A DNA stretch of 5,475 bases. Source: Akkermansia sp. Lineage in GTDB: Bacteria; Verrucomicrobiota; Verrucomicrobiia; Verrucomicrobiales; Akkermansiaceae. Position numbers and translations under genes: made by a program. The notes beneath the pieces are model-generated. The model did not search any database and had not been told where the DNA came from. It was given only the letters and a program-made list of their open reading frames with translations. This document shows, in pieces, positions 5,399 to 5,475 of this stretch. Positions within the stretch are counted from its first letter, which is position 1. Each line of letters begins with the position of its first letter. The stretch lies in assembly GCA_020047775.1 (NCBI GenBank), contig JAIFNK010000014.1:1-5475 (forward strand), in the 5' to 3' direction.

Positions 5399-5475
5399 AT
5401 GGCGAAAGCGAAGGACGAAAATCGGGTGGTGGTGAAGGTGTTTCTTTACGGGATCCAGCCGCAGATCTGGCGGCG
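5399..5475 (+). CDS. pRiA4b ORF-3-like protein, N-terminal fragment cut by the window edge
   Basis: Only the first 25 codons are visible. After a charged start (MAKAKDENR) comes VVVKVFLYGIQPQIWRR, counting the cut codon 26 as Arg. This matches the opening of the plasmid pRiA4b ORF-3-like family, where a beta-strand is followed by a G-I-x-P-x-I-W-R-R motif. The role of that family is not established; members occur on plasmids and chromosomes, often alone or near mobile DNA. ATG 5399 is the natural start because the family motif follows within 20 residues. AGGG at 5394-5397 is too close to the ATG to act as a ribosome binding site. The remainder, probably well over 100 residues, lies outside the window. 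Confidence 0.75.
   Translation, partial: MAKAKDENRVVVKVFLYGIQPQIWR

Overview
The window is a GC-rich bacterial chromosome segment. Its character suggests Verrucomicrobiota, possibly a Luteolibacter- or Akkermansia-like member. This is an inference from three things: G/C-ending codons in the main genes, starts that lack a Shine-Dalgarno sequence, and a RAYT-type transposase remnant of a style I associate with that phylum. No rRNA or marker gene is present to prove it.

Layout. Positions 1-136 hold the end of an unseen upstream unit (a terminator-like hairpin with a T-run at 32-60) and an AT-rich stretch. Positions 137-304 hold the N-terminus of a REP-associated tyrosine transposase that stops before its catalytic motifs. 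Behind it, 305-449 is palindrome-rich debris that may include a second transposase fragment. Positions 450-917 encode a NifU/IscU-type Fe-S cluster scaffold. Positions 998-2755 encode an ABCG-like half-transporter with its ATPase and membrane domains in one chain. After a 161-bp gap with no gene come two closely spaced genes: a small membrane-anchored protein with a possible OB-fold (2917-3321) and a secreted, alpha-helical, TPR-like protein of 637 residues (3339-5252). The reading frame that looks coding at the end of this last gene continues to 5308 in another phase, so a C-terminal frameshift is suspected. A REP-like hairpin (5310-5327) and a weak terminator-like hairpin follow. A truncated pRiA4b ORF-3-like gene begins at 5399 and runs off the edge.

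How the genes relate. The Fe-S scaffold and the ABC transporter are separate ordinary housekeeping or accessory genes, with no shared pathway visible. The OB-like and TPR-like genes are 17 bp apart and both carry export or membrane signals, so they are probably co-transcribed and work at the cell envelope, but their function is unknown. The transposase remnant and the hairpins at both ends look like traces of RAYT/REP mobility. I see no convincing undescribed multi-gene system. The most useful leads are the frameshifted C-terminus, the RAYT relic with its palindromes, and the uncharacterised envelope gene pair.
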